Assembly (NCBI RefSeq): GCF_014274465.1
Contig: NZ_CP060394.1
Location: 6,138,001 to 6,202,000 of the forward strand
Length of the DNA: 64,000 nt
Source: Alloacidobacterium dinghuense
GTDB taxonomy: Bacteria > Acidobacteriota > Terriglobia > Terriglobales > Acidobacteriaceae
Direction: 5' to 3'
Each line of letters begins with the position of its first letter. Within the stretch, counting starts at the first letter, position 1. The position numbers and the translations under genes are program-made. This document shows, in pieces, positions 53,959 to 61,596 of the stretch. The notes beneath the pieces were generated by a model. It saw only the letters and a list, made by a program, of their open reading frames with translations. It did no database searches and had not been told where the DNA came from.

Positions 53959-54014
53959 CGCGGGTGTCGCACGGTTTCGTAATCACTATTCAAGGAAAGA
54001 TGACCGGACTGTAA

Positions 54015-55148
54015 ATGGATGACACCGCACTCTCCCAGCCTGCTCGGCGTGGCTTCTACCGGCCTGAACTCGATGCTTTGCGGTTCTTCGCATTTCTCTG
54101 CATCTTCTTTCTTCACACGCTGAGCCGTGCGAACATAGGTGCGATTGCGGGGCGTATCGATCTGAGGGATGTCCTTACGGACAGCCTGAAGTTTGCAGTG
54201 AGCCTGTTTTTCCTGCTCAGCGGATACCTAATTACCGCCCTCCTCGCAATGGAGAAAGAGTCCGCCGGGCATGTGCATCTGGCGGCCTTTTACAGGCGCC
54301 GAATTGCAAGAATCTGGCCTCTTTACTACAGCTTTATCCTGGCCGTGCTGCTTGCAGGGACGGTTGTAAGCAAACTGCGGCCTTCGGGATGGGCTCTGGC
54401 TGCGTTTACCTTCCTGAGCGGGAACTGGTTTCTTTCCCGGATTGGGGGGATGACAGGCGGCCTGGGCATTCTCTGGAGCGTAAACATTGAGGAGCAGTTC
54501 TATCTGCTTTGGCCTCTATTGATTCAGCTTGGTCGGGGGCGTAGCTGGAAGCTGAGCTCTGCCGGCATTCTCGCATGCTCTTATCTGATACTTTTGGGCT
54601 TTGGTCTGACGGGGCGCTATTCGGACCTGACGCTGCGATTTAATACGCTGGTGGAGATGCAGTATTTTGCCGGCGGCGCTCTGCTGGCGGCGACGCTGCC
54701 ACGCGATGGCCTGGATATACCGCTCATTCTCCGGCCTCTGATTGCTCTGTCCGGCCTGTGCTGCTGGGCAGCAGGAGTTCGCCTCTTCAGCCGGTTTTAT
54801 GGAGCCGGGATGCAGACTGTCCCGGCGTGGTGGGGGCCGTCCGCACTCTATGGCTGCGTCCTGGCGGGATGCGTTCTTCTGTTTCTCAGTTTCTACGGAA
54901 TGTCCCCGCGATGGTTACCACGGCCGCTCTTGTGGCTGGGCAAGATCTCCTATGGATTGTATGTTTACCACTCGCTCATTCTCGCGCTTTTGCCAGGTTT
55001 TCCGTCAGGACGGGGATACCTCGTGGCGCGTCTCGCCGTTGCACTGCTCTCGACGATCTTGATTGCAGGAATTTCCTATCGCTGGCTTGAGAAGCCGTTT
55101 CTGCGATGGAGGGAGCGCTTTACGTTTGTGCCCAACCGGCCGGTGTAA
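54015..55148 (+). CDS. Acyltransferase 3 family protein (OafA-like)
   Basis: 377 aa with about ten membrane helices. The start RPELDALRFFAFLCIFFLHT holds the R-G/E-L-D-x-L-R opening and the catalytic-type His of the family. A second His/Arg region is in GKISYGLYVYHSLI, conserved late in the family, and RRIARIWPLYYS is the third signature. WSVNIEEQFYLLWP is also present. Members O-acetylate surface polysaccharides or lipids. There are no adjacent polysaccharide genes. The ATG at 54015 lacks a strong ribosome-binding site. Confidence 0.88.
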   Translation: MDDTALSQPARRGFYRPELDALRFFAFLCIFFLHTLSRANIGAIAGRIDLRDVLTDSLKFAVSLFFLLSGYLITALLAMEKESAGHVHLAAFYRRRIARIWPLYYSFILAVLLAGTVVSKLRPSGWALAAFTFLSGNWFLSRIGGMTGGLGILWSVNIEEQFYLLWPLLIQLGRGRSWKLSSAGILACSYLILLGFGLTGRYSDLTLRFNTLVEMQYFAGGALLAATLPRDGLDIPLILRPLIALSGLCCWAAGVRLFSRFYGAGMQTVPAWWGPSALYGCVLAGCVLLFLSFYGMSPRWLPRPLLWLGKISYGLYVYHSLILALLPGFPSGRGYLVARLAVALLSTILIAGISYRWLEKPFLRWRERFTFVPNRPV

Positions 55149-55177
55149 GCTGGCCACCGGCGACAATTCGACTACCA

Positions 55178-55828
55178 CTATAGAATATTTACCGCCCGCG
55201 CGGCGAGCAAAGCCACAGTTGTAAACGAAATGAACGCCTGGACCATCATCAGGCACTTCGCCCATCGCGACAGGACCGGCACGTCCGTCGGTGAAAACGC
55301 GGTGCTGGTGTTGAAGGCGAGGAAGAGATAGTCGACAAAACCCGGGCTCCAGCATTGCTCGCCCATCTCGCGTTTTGCCTGCTGGTCGAGCATCATCTGC
55401 GGAAACAGGAAGGCTCCGTCGGTATGGACACCGCGCAGTTCGCGGGCGCGTGGGCCTCCTGCATCGAGCCGCCAGTACCACGATGCAAAAACGAGGATGT
55501 TCGCCAGCCACAGAGCCGCGGCCGAGCGCAGCAGATCCTGCGGCGCTTCCTTATGCGAAGGCAGTGCGGCGATGAGCAGGTAGAGCGACCAGAGCATGTC
55601 GAGCGTCACGATCGAGGTCAGCACGTATCCCAGGACCTTATTCATTGTGTCCAGTCCGCGATAGCGTGCCCAAACAGTTGGGATCGTCAATACCGCGACG
55701 ACGGCTATGAGCAGCCACGCGGGGCCTGCTGACAAGGATTCGGGCATGGCAAGCCGCAATCCGCCGACGGCAAGCAGGGCAACCATGGCGGGCCAGCGAG
55801 GTTCCAGGCGCTTGGGAGCGTTGTTCAT
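55178..55828 (-). CDS. Predicted membrane protein, four to six helices
   Basis: About 216 aa from ATG 55828; the frame to 55981 adds a basic, non-membrane stretch. Helices include MVALLAVGGLRLAMP, WLLIAVVAVLTIPTVWA, YVLTSIVTLDMLWSLYLLIA, ALWLANILVFASWYW and a last pair FVDYLFLAFNTSTAFSPTDV...MMVQAFISFTTVALLAARAVNIL. The last loop between helices (NTSTAFSPTDVP) resembles a pore loop of ion-channel-like DUF1345 relatives. I can recognise the family only loosely. Convergent with the acyltransferase. Confidence 0.6.
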   Translation of the reverse strand: MNNAPKRLEPRWPAMVALLAVGGLRLAMPESLSAGPAWLLIAVVAVLTIPTVWARYRGLDTMNKVLGYVLTSIVTLDMLWSLYLLIAALPSHKEAPQDLLRSAAALWLANILVFASWYWRLDAGGPRARELRGVHTDGAFLFPQMMLDQQAKREMGEQCWSPGFVDYLFLAFNTSTAFSPTDVPVLSRWAKCLMMVQAFISFTTVALLAARAVNIL

Positions 55829-56139
55829 GGATCTGTTCCCATCATGCAGGGTTGGTTGGCCCGGAGCAACAGATTGTTGTAGCCGCCAGATTGCAAACGA
55901 CATCCTGAACTCATGGCGGAAAATATCGTCCACCTGGACTGATAATGAGACCAATTTCATCTTCCTGATTTGCATCTCCATGCTCCGCGTGTGTACACCT
56001 GCGATCGAAATCTTCGCAGGATGTAACCGTTTTGGTACTTCTCGTGCTGGTATTGGCAGTATTCGCTCGTTTCACTGCAGGAACGTAAACAAGCGTACAC
56101 AGGCGATAACGGCGATATACGACGCGATAAGAGAGGGGC
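55829..56139. other. Intergenic region before the 56140 gene
   Basis: 311 bp. A CCTGCGA/TCGCAGG dyad lies at about 56005-56027, and no gene is visible. The GAGAGGGG before ATG 56140 is a good ribosome-binding site. Confidence 0.35.
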
Positions 56140-56454
56140 ATGGGGATGGTAAAACGGTCAAGGCCAAAGCTGATGTATGTGCCGTGGGATGCCGATGCTC
56201 TGGCTGATGCTCTGTTTGGAACAGAGGATCTAGCTCAGGCCCGGGTCCTTGCCAAGGCTCTGGCAACAAAGATGGTGGACGACACGAGGTTGGGCAAGCC
56301 TCAGGTGAACTATCCGAAAGAGAACAAGGTTGAGGCGCAAGCGCAGGAGAAGACTTTAACCGAAGCGCTGATGCAGCAATGGATGCGCCCTCTTTTTGAA
56401 GCCATGAGCGGAGAAGAACCTTCCGCGCAGGTTTCGCGGTATCTCGAGTGTTAA
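56140..56454 (+). CDS. Hypothetical protein, 104 aa
   Basis: The start ATG at 56140 (or 56146) follows GAGAGGGG. The protein begins with a basic patch (KRSRPKLMYVPW), then Ala/Leu-rich helices (LADALFGTEDLAQARVLAKALA) and charged linkers. No membrane helix or known domain is visible. I do not recognise a family. A second small gene follows by 71 bp on the same strand. Confidence 0.55.
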   Translation: MGMVKRSRPKLMYVPWDADALADALFGTEDLAQARVLAKALATKMVDDTRLGKPQVNYPKENKVEAQAQEKTLTEALMQQWMRPLFEAMSGEEPSAQVSRYLEC

Positions 56455-56525
56455 GCAATGCAAGTTCAAGAAGAGCAAGGGGTTAGAAAGTAAATGTAGT
56501 CTATCTTGTACATTGAAGAGGATTT

Positions 56526-56924
56526 ATGGGCTCGTCATATCAACTGTTGAAAGACTGCGCTCCCCCGGAACCGCTATCGGGCGGAAACGAATACAAGCTC
56601 TGCGTCGACGGCTATCTACTCAATTTCAAGCATGCGGAAGCGCAGGCGAAAGAAGCCGCGGCAAATGCCAATATGACTGAATCAGCCGATGCCGCGGGTC
56701 ATCAGGAGCAGTTTGAGCAACTGAAGGCGGCTGTCGTTGAGCGGCATGAGGTCATGCGCGCGCAGTTCAGTCACGTCAAGGATTGCTTTATCTGCTCGGT
56801 AGCCTTTGGGCTGACTCCCGCGCCCAAGCCAAAGCAGGATAGCGCTTCGTTCGGACAGTTTCTGGTCAGATTCATAGGCGCAGCATGGCCGGCAAGAATG
56901 AAGGCCGGGGCTCAGCGCGTCTGA
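56526..56924 (+). CDS. Hypothetical protein, 132 aa
   Basis: ATG 56526 follows GAAGAGGA. The sequence has two Cys (KDCAPPEP, KLCVDGY) at the start, a long charged helix (KHAEAQAKEAAANANMTESA and LKAAVVERHEVM) and a Cys-x2-Cys (KDCFICSVAFG) late. The four Cys may bind metal. It ends with an amphipathic segment FGQFLVRFIGAAW. No family recognised. A terminator lies 210 bp downstream. Confidence 0.5.
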   Translation: MGSSYQLLKDCAPPEPLSGGNEYKLCVDGYLLNFKHAEAQAKEAAANANMTESADAAGHQEQFEQLKAAVVERHEVMRAQFSHVKDCFICSVAFGLTPAPKPKQDSASFGQFLVRFIGAAWPARMKAGAQRV

Positions 56925-57133
56925 GTTGGTTGTTCGGGGTGTCGTCGGCTCGCCGACGGTCAGTTTTGAGTCGATTACGTTTTGCCGTTTGTTGGCCGAG
57001 CTTGCCATCTGAGCCCTGTCAAGCCCCTCAAACGCAAAAAATCTTCTAACTGACACATTCCAAAGCGCAAAAACGCGCGCCAGTTTGGCGTACTATTACC
57101 GCCCGAATTGCTAAACTGGATATAGAGAGAAAA

Positions 57134-57165
57134 GAGCCCGCCCAGAGATGGCGGGCTTTCGTGTT
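57134..57165 (+). terminator. Rho-independent terminator
   Basis: GCCCGCC (57136-57142) pairs with GGCGGGC (57150-57156) around CAGAGAT, and a T-rich tract follows (TTTCGTGTTTTT). It ends transcription from the 56140-56924 gene pair. Confidence 0.75.
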
Positions 57166-57487
57166 TTTGGAGAACCTCAACCTCATCTCCGTGAAAACCG
57201 CAATTCACAGTGAAAACCGCAACTCTATTTAAGCCGTCATTCTGACGACCAACGGGAGGAAGAATCTGAACGATGAAGGCTGGGAAAACACCGCCGGATC
57301 TAACCCAAGCCCTCACAAGAATTTAGCGAAAACATACGGGAGAGCCACAAGCCACGATCAGGCAAGAAAACGGGTGCCCCATCCTACGTTCTCGTCTTTT
57401 CGAGAACGTAGGGTGGGTCTAAAAAGACCGCGCGCAGCGCGCACCATATATAAGCCCTAACCACTAGCAAAAAGAAGAATTTACAAA
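57166..57487. repeat. Repeat-rich intergenic DNA with a 17-bp-arm palindrome
   Basis: Two GTGAAAACCGCAA units are repeated 19 bases apart near 57191 and 57210. A GTCATTCTGA...AGAATCTG unit at 57236-57268 is related to that at 24043-24080. A palindrome with 17-bp arms lies at 57378-57417 (CCCATCCTACG... paired with ...CGTAGGGTGGG, loop TCTTTT, one G/T mismatch), of REP type. No gene is seen. Confidence 0.6.
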
Positions 57488-57645
57488 GGGACCAATATAT
57501 TTGACGCATCAGATTGGGCTAAACTATTGCGTTTCAAGCAAATACGACTTACCGAATGAACGTGCCGTCAAAAGTATAAGCCGCTCAGATTCTATAACTT
57601 ACTGTTCACTCAGTTCGATTCTGATGCGTCAGCTATATTGGGGCC
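57488..57645 (-). mobile_element. MITE copy 2, 158 bp, inverted relative to copy 1
   Basis: Same element as 26029-26186 in reverse orientation, about seven differences over 158 bp by eye. It is flanked by its own direct repeats TTTACAAA at 57480-57487 and 57646-57653, which differ from the duplication of copy 1, so the two copies arose by separate insertions. It ends 31 bases before the next start codon and must contribute to, or interrupt, that gene's promoter region. Confidence 0.85.
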
Positions 57646-57676
57646 TTTACAAAAAATATAGGGGGAGCCAGACCCA

Positions 57677-58555
57677 ATGTACAACGAGTGCCGACACATC
57701 TTCACCAGCGGGAAAAAATGCCAATCACCCGCGCTTAAAACCGAGAACTTCTGCTACTACCACTCGAACACCCGCAAACGCCCGTCACCCGCGAACCAGC
57801 CCTACGAGCCCTACATCGAACCAAAAGAGATCGCCCTCAACCTGTCGCCGCTCGAAGACGCCGACGCCATCCAACTCGCCATCTCCGACGTCGTCCTGGC
57901 CTTAGCCGCCAACCGCATCGACTCCCGCCGCGCCCGCATCCTCATCTACGGACTGCAAGTGGCCTCGCAGAACAACCGCCACCGCGCCGCCATAGCCGCA
58001 AAAGAAGCGCCGACCGAGCAAACAGTTCGCGAAGCCCATGAGCACGCAGACGGCACCCTGATCGGCCCGGAAAAGCAAAGCCCCGAACCGGAAGAAGCCG
58101 CCGCCAGAAAACGCCCGCCCAGCCTCGGCGAAATCCTGCTCCGTCAAGCCGAAGAACTGAGCGCCCGAAAAGCAGAAGAGGCCAGGTTGAATGCAGAAAC
58201 TCAACAACAAGCCGCGCCCGAATCTGAGCAGCCGTCCGTGATCGAGATCCCGAAAATACAGGCGGTCGCCGACACGGGCGAACCTGCAAACAGAACCAGG
58301 AGGCAGAGAATTTTGAGTGACTGCGTTTATGATGGCGGCGTATGGAGGTGTCATGTCGAGAACGGACGATCGGAGTCTGCTCAGTGCCCTGCTGGACTCG
58401 TGGGACCGGAACAATACCATCCTTGTGAATTTGCTTCGCGCTCTGCCGGAGGGAGGGCTGGATGCAAAGGTGGTGGAGGGCAGCCCGTCGGTTGCGAGGA
58501 TGTTTATGCACATCCACTATGTGCGGTTGGTCTTTGTCTCCGAGGATGCGCCTGA
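57677..58555 (+). CDS. Hypothetical protein with N-terminal CCCH cysteine cluster; 3' end overlaps DinB gene
   Basis: The frame is 292 codons. The start has GGGGGAG nine bases upstream. The N-terminus carries C5-x9-C15-x10-C26-x2-H29 (RHIFTSGKKCQ, ENFCYYHSN), a small zinc-binding pattern known from many acidobacterial proteins. Residues 60-200 are helical, rich in Ala, Glu and Arg. From about residue 213 the frame runs through the start of the DinB gene in another phase, and its composition becomes Gly/Cys-rich and unlike protein. The original stop was probably lost by a small indel, or the true end is near 58315. Function unknown. Confidence 0.55.
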   Translation: MYNECRHIFTSGKKCQSPALKTENFCYYHSNTRKRPSPANQPYEPYIEPKEIALNLSPLEDADAIQLAISDVVLALAANRIDSRRARILIYGLQVASQNNRHRAAIAAKEAPTEQTVREAHEHADGTLIGPEKQSPEPEEAAARKRPPSLGEILLRQAEELSARKAEEARLNAETQQQAAPESEQPSVIEIPKIQAVADTGEPANRTRRQRILSDCVYDGGVWRCHVENGRSESAQCPAGLVGPEQYHPCEFASRSAGGRAGCKGGGGQPVGCEDVYAHPLCAVGLCLRGCA

Positions 58556-58856
58556 GTTTGCCGGACCGGTGCCGGAGGGCGAGTGGAGGAACGGGCGAGA
58601 CCGCAGCCGCATTGCCGACATGCTGAACGAGAGCGGCAAGGTGGTGCGTGAGGCGGTAAAGGGTCGGCTCGAGTCAGGTAAGGATATGGATCTCCATTAC
58701 GACCACCCAATTCTGTTCCTGCAGCACATGATCTGGCACGAGGGATATCACCATGGGCAGATCAAGCTGGCTCTTAAGGTGACGGGGCATGCCTTCGACG
58801 ATGAGAAGATTGGGCCGGTGACCTGGGGTGTTTGGATGGATAAGGGGCGGTCTTAA
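58353..58856 (+). CDS. DinB family protein (putative metal-dependent hydrolase fold)
   Basis: About 168 aa from ATG 58353, preceded by GGAGG four bases away. The four-helix DinB fold is clear: LLSALLDSWDRNNTILVNLL, then HIHYVRLVFV (first metal His), and WHEGYHHGQIKLALK near the C-terminus with the two further His of the H...HxxxH set. DinB-like proteins include thiol S-transferases such as BstA and mycothiol-dependent enzymes. No neighbour shows a substrate. Confidence 0.8.
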   Translation: MSRTDDRSLLSALLDSWDRNNTILVNLLRALPEGGLDAKVVEGSPSVARMFMHIHYVRLVFVSEDAPEFAGPVPEGEWRNGRDRSRIADMLNESGKVVREAVKGRLESGKDMDLHYDHPILFLQHMIWHEGYHHGQIKLALKVTGHAFDDEKIGPVTWGVWMDKGRS

Positions 58857-59100
58857 AGCCGATCTTTTATTCCCCGGGCTGGAGCCCGGGGCTTCTACCG
58901 GGAGGCACTTTTGCGCCTCTTTTTATTTGGGGGGCTTCGGATTTGGGGGCATCCGGCGCCCGGCAGTCCACTCTGACGGTCGCGTGGCACGAGCGGTCCT
59001 ATGAGCGTATGCTCATAGATGTAACTTACTCTCGCCTCCAGCCACTCCCTCGCTCCAGACGAGCCGCTTCTCAGGTTTTCAACCGCACGAGTGAAGGGCT
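58857..59100. repeat. Intergenic palindromes and terminator after DinB
   Basis: CCCCGGGCT-GG-AGCCCGGGG (58872-58891) is a perfect GC-rich palindrome. CTATGAGC-GTAT-GCTCATAG (58999-59018) is a second perfect one, possibly an operator. The terminator between them is listed separately. No gene is visible. Confidence 0.55.
58902..58927 (+). terminator. Terminator-like hairpin after DinB
   Basis: GAGGC (58902-58906) pairs with GCCTC (58915-58919) and runs into TTTTT. The same GGAGGC...GCGCC-T-run module recurs at 59981-60002, so it is a repeated terminator element. Confidence 0.6.
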
Positions 59101-59289
59101 ATGGACATTGTCAGAAAACACATCAGCAAGTCGGGAAAGAGTGTACTTGTGTTTCGCCCGCAGCCAGTGATTGGCAGCCCGGGCGTCATGCCGCCTGATG
59201 CGCAGGCTGAGGCAGGCATGCAACGCATGGGCGCAGCGCCTGTGCGGATCGATGCGGTGCGCAACAGGTCCAGCCCGCTAAGCAAGTAA
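59101..59289 (+). CDS. Possible small hypothetical protein, 62 aa
   Basis: ATG 59101 with GAAGGG six bases upstream. The N-terminal KHISKSGKSVLVFRPQP could be a beta hairpin; the rest is Ala/Met/Pro-rich without a clear fold. It stands just before the small zinc-ribbon gene on the same strand. Support is only the start signal and position. Confidence 0.3.
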   Translation: MDIVRKHISKSGKSVLVFRPQPVIGSPGVMPPDAQAEAGMQRMGAAPVRIDAVRNRSSPLSK

Positions 59290-59307
59290 CCGGATTTGAG
59301 GCAGTTT

Positions 59308-59466
59308 ATGATTTCGCAATGCAGCAACGAGGAATGCGGGAAGCCTCTTCTGTATCTGGACAACGGCCGCGTGGTACGAACGATCAAGCAGGTTGATAAC
59401 ACGACTGAGATTCAGCATTTCTGGTTATGCGGCGATTGCTATTCCGGGCCGGGGTTCGCGGCCTGA
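59308..59466 (+). CDS. Small zinc-ribbon protein, 52 aa
   Basis: Found by reading the frame directly; it is below the usual size limit. It begins at ATG 59308 and has CSNEECGKPLLYLDNGRVVR followed by FWLCGDCYSGPG. C5-x4-C10 and C41-x2-C44 form a zinc-binding set. I know the pattern C-x4-C...fRyL-x-G-x-l-f...eyFWLC-x2-C from many acidobacterial proteins of about 50-80 aa. Function is unknown; a role in nucleic-acid binding or redox regulation would be a guess. Confidence 0.65.
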   Translation: MISQCSNEECGKPLLYLDNGRVVRTIKQVDNTTEIQHFWLCGDCYSGPGFAA

Positions 59467-59614
59467 AAGCCCTCGCCGGACAAGAGCTGACGCCTCGATC
59501 AGCAATCTTCCTCGTCTCAAGCCAGATTCGATCTGCTCCAGACGGGCCGTACTTTCACTCTCGTATACGTGGCGCCATCCACCGAACGGGCAGCGTCAAT
59601 GAATGGAGTTTCTC

Positions 59615-59788
59615 ATGACCTTAATTAAAAAGTCCGATGTGCAACGTCATACTTCTACCGGATCGCGCGAGAGCCGCCAGAGTAAGCGTCCGTATGGAGC
59701 CCATGCGACTCCGGTAAAGCACGAGCCAGAGACCCCGCCTGTTGAAATTAAACCTGAAACGCCAACGGCAAAGCCGGCGAAAAAATAA
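59615..59788 (+). CDS. Small Pro/Glu/Lys-rich protein, 57 aa
   Basis: ATG 59615 (MTLIKKSDVQRH) follows TGGAG at eight bases. The sequence is basic in its first half (SRESRQSKRPYG) and then repeats Glu-Thr-Pro-type units (PETPPVEIKPETPTAKPAKK). It is probably disordered. Such small basic proteins are frequent in this group. No function can be given. Confidence 0.5.
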   Translation: MTLIKKSDVQRHTSTGSRESRQSKRPYGAHATPVKHEPETPPVEIKPETPTAKPAKK

Positions 59789-60190
59789 TTGCTCGATGTC
59801 CAGCTGGGGACCCGCGAAGCGGCGAATTCGCAGGTGATTGTGCGGGAGTTTGCGGATTGAGTTGCTGAGAGTTGAATCTCACTGCGTCCTTCGGACTGTG
59901 CTCTACCCTGCGACAGTGAGGTGCGGCTCTTCGAGCCGGGTTCCATCCGCCGGCGTGAATGGCCGGTGTTTCTACCCCTGGAGGCGCTGTCGCGCCTTTT
60001 TTCATTTTTGGGGCTTCAGATTGGAGAATGGACGGAGCCGGCACTCTAAGGTTGACTTCGTCGTGCTTGTGCAACAATGGGAGCGCTCGCTGATAATGCG
60101 ACGCATCGCGAATCGCTCTCTGTTTGTTGAGCCGCGCTTTTCCCACAGTGTCTTCTGATTTCCATTGAATCCGAGTCAAGAAGGAGAACC
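59789..60190. other. Intergenic region with a GC palindrome and terminator
   Basis: 402 bp. CCGCCGGCGTGAATGGCCGG-type palindrome at about 59948, then the terminator at 59983. No gene is visible. AAGGAG precedes the start at 60191. Confidence 0.4.
59983..60002 (+). terminator. Rho-independent terminator
   Basis: GGCGC (59983-59987), loop TGTC, GCGCC (59992-59996), then six T residues. It closes the 59615 gene cluster. Confidence 0.7.
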
Positions 60191-60841
60191 ATGATCTTCG
60201 ATAAGAACGACACTGCTGTGGTGTTTATCGATCCGCAGAATGAAGTGTTAAGCGAAACAGGCCTCGGGTGGCCGCTGCTCCACGAAAGTCTTAAGGAAAA
60301 CAATACCATTGAGAATATGGAGAGCATCTTCAAGGCCGCGAAGTCGTATGGATTCGAGGTTTTTATCTCTCCACACTATTTTTATCCCACTGACAAAGGA
60401 TGGAAGTTCAACGGAGCTCTCGAAGCCGATGAGGTGAGCGCCGGCATGTTCGCTCGCAAAGGAATTCTGAATGTCGACGGTCTCAAAGGGTCGGGCGCAG
60501 ACTGGCTGGAGCGCTTTAAGCCTTACATTGACGATGGCAAAACCATCGTTGTCGCGCCGCATCGCGTGTTTGGACCGGAGACCAATGACCTGGTTCTCCA
60601 ACTGCGCAAACGGAGGATCAGCAGGGTCATCCTCGGCGGAATGCTGGCGAACATGTGCGTCGAATCTCACTTGCGGGAATTGCTGGAGCAGGGTTTTGAA
60701 GTTGCTGTGGTGAAAGACGCAACGGCAGCGCCTAAGCATCCTGAATGGGGCTATGGCTATACGGCGGCACTGATCAATTATGCATTTCTCGCACACGCGG
60801 TTCTGACAACGGATGAAGCGGTCAAGGCGATGGGGCGCTGA
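60191..60841 (+). CDS. Isochorismatase-family cysteine hydrolase
   Basis: 216 aa with AAGGAG before the ATG. The catalytic triad of the family is readable: Asp in VVFIDPQNEVL, a Lys/Arg region in VAPHRVFGPET (the usual KxxxSAF place, here altered), and the Cys in GGMLANMCVESHLREL. Compared with nicotinamidase and isochorismatase, the RRxxxDG type loops are shortened. It hydrolyses an amide or ester of a small carbonyl compound; no substrate can be named. It overlaps no neighbour and is followed by a VOC protein. Confidence 0.85.
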   Translation: MIFDKNDTAVVFIDPQNEVLSETGLGWPLLHESLKENNTIENMESIFKAAKSYGFEVFISPHYFYPTDKGWKFNGALEADEVSAGMFARKGILNVDGLKGSGADWLERFKPYIDDGKTIVVAPHRVFGPETNDLVLQLRKRRISRVILGGMLANMCVESHLRELLEQGFEVAVVKDATAAPKHPEWGYGYTAALINYAFLAHAVLTTDEAVKAMGR

Positions 60842-60857
60842 AGGGTAGTGGATCGAC

Positions 60858-61256
60858 ATGCCTCCCATGTCTGAAGGAATTCTCGAGTCTTCGCTGTACG
60901 TCGATGATGTGACCGCTTCAGCCCGGTTCTACGAGAAGATCTTCGGGTTTCGTGTCATCAGCGATTTCGGAGATCGCGGATGCGCGATGCAGGCCGGCAA
61001 TCGCCAGGTTTTATTGCTGTTTAGGAAGGGCGGTTCGCTCCAGATCCAATCTCCGCATGACGGCAGTGGTGAGCTTCATGTCGCTTTCGCAATTCCGGCT
61101 TCTGAGCTGGCGAGTTGGGAAGCGTGGCTGGCGGAGAATGGAATCGCGGTGGAAGAGACGCGCACGTGGGAGCGGGGTGGGCAGAGCCTGTACTTTCGCG
61201 ATCCGGACCGGCATCTGGTAGAGATCGCGACGCCGGGTGTCTGGTCCATTTATTGA
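60858..61256 (+). CDS. VOC (glyoxalase/bleomycin-resistance) family protein
   Basis: 132 aa, the usual size for one paired beta-alpha-beta3 VOC fold. A second ATG three codons on is also possible. ESSLYVDDVTASARFYEKIFGF is the opening with the small hydrophobic strand, GELHVAFAI the His-bearing strand, and LYFRDPDRHLVEIATP the closing strand with the Glu metal ligand. These bind a divalent metal and act on small molecules or antibiotics. The gene may be cotranscribed with the isochorismatase gene, 16 bp upstream. Confidence 0.85.
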   Translation: MPPMSEGILESSLYVDDVTASARFYEKIFGFRVISDFGDRGCAMQAGNRQVLLLFRKGGSLQIQSPHDGSGELHVAFAIPASELASWEAWLAENGIAVEETRTWERGGQSLYFRDPDRHLVEIATPGVWSIY

Positions 61257-61304
61257 TGCACTTCAATGCACTAAAGTTTGGTTCTGTGATAACGCCGAGG
61301 GTGC

Positions 61305-61330
61305 CCCACGTCTCGATTTTGAGACGTGGG
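61305..61330. repeat. REP palindrome upstream of RAYT remnant 1
   Basis: CCCACGTCTC (61305-61314) and GAGACGTGGG (61321-61330) pair perfectly around GATTTT. The same 26-base hairpin stands at 62339-62364, each 17 bases before a RAYT start codon. This is the REP-RAYT arrangement. Confidence 0.85.
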
Positions 61331-61346
61331 ATTGTAGTCTGTCGGC

Positions 61347-61584
61347 ATGACCAATGGTCTGGTCCGCTACCAGCAGGCGGGCGATCCGCACTTTGTCACT
61401 TTCAGTTGCTACGACCGACGGCCGTATCTTGGAATGGCGGCAGCGCGCGACCTCTCTGAGCGGTCGCTGGAAGCGATGCAGCTTCGATACGATTTCTTTC
61501 TCACGGGGCTATGTCGTGATGCCGGAGCATGTGCATCTGCTTATCAGTGAGCCGAAATGGGCCGCGCCCATTCAGAAATGGTAA
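61347..61584 (+). pseudogene. REP-associated tyrosine transposase (RAYT) remnant 1, frameshifted and truncated
   Basis: The frame begins TNGLVRYQQAGDPHFVTFSC, the usual RAYT start, and continues to YDFFLTG. An extra G in the run at 61505-61508 (compared with remnant 2, which has three) moves the reading to the next frame, where VVMPEHVHLLISEP gives the HUH-type His pair (HVH). The coding then stops at 61584 after about 80 residues, while full RAYT proteins are about 200 aa. The Tyr nucleophile part is lost. Twelve bases later the vapB gene begins, so an insertion or rearrangement probably removed the rest. Confidence 0.85.
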
Positions 61585-61596
61585 GATTGTCTTACT

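Noticed and set aside
57136-57165. Hairpin as a riboswitch or attenuator
   Set aside because: The perfect GC stem with a following T-rich tract after a gene pair is a plain terminator.
26029-57645. The two inverted repeats as ends of one 31-kb composite transposon
   Set aside because: Each copy has its own 8-bp target duplication and the DNA between is ordinary core genes.
61354-61584. 76-codon frame taken as an intact small gene
   Set aside because: Only its end matches RAYT; the beginning is the shifted frame of the transposase.
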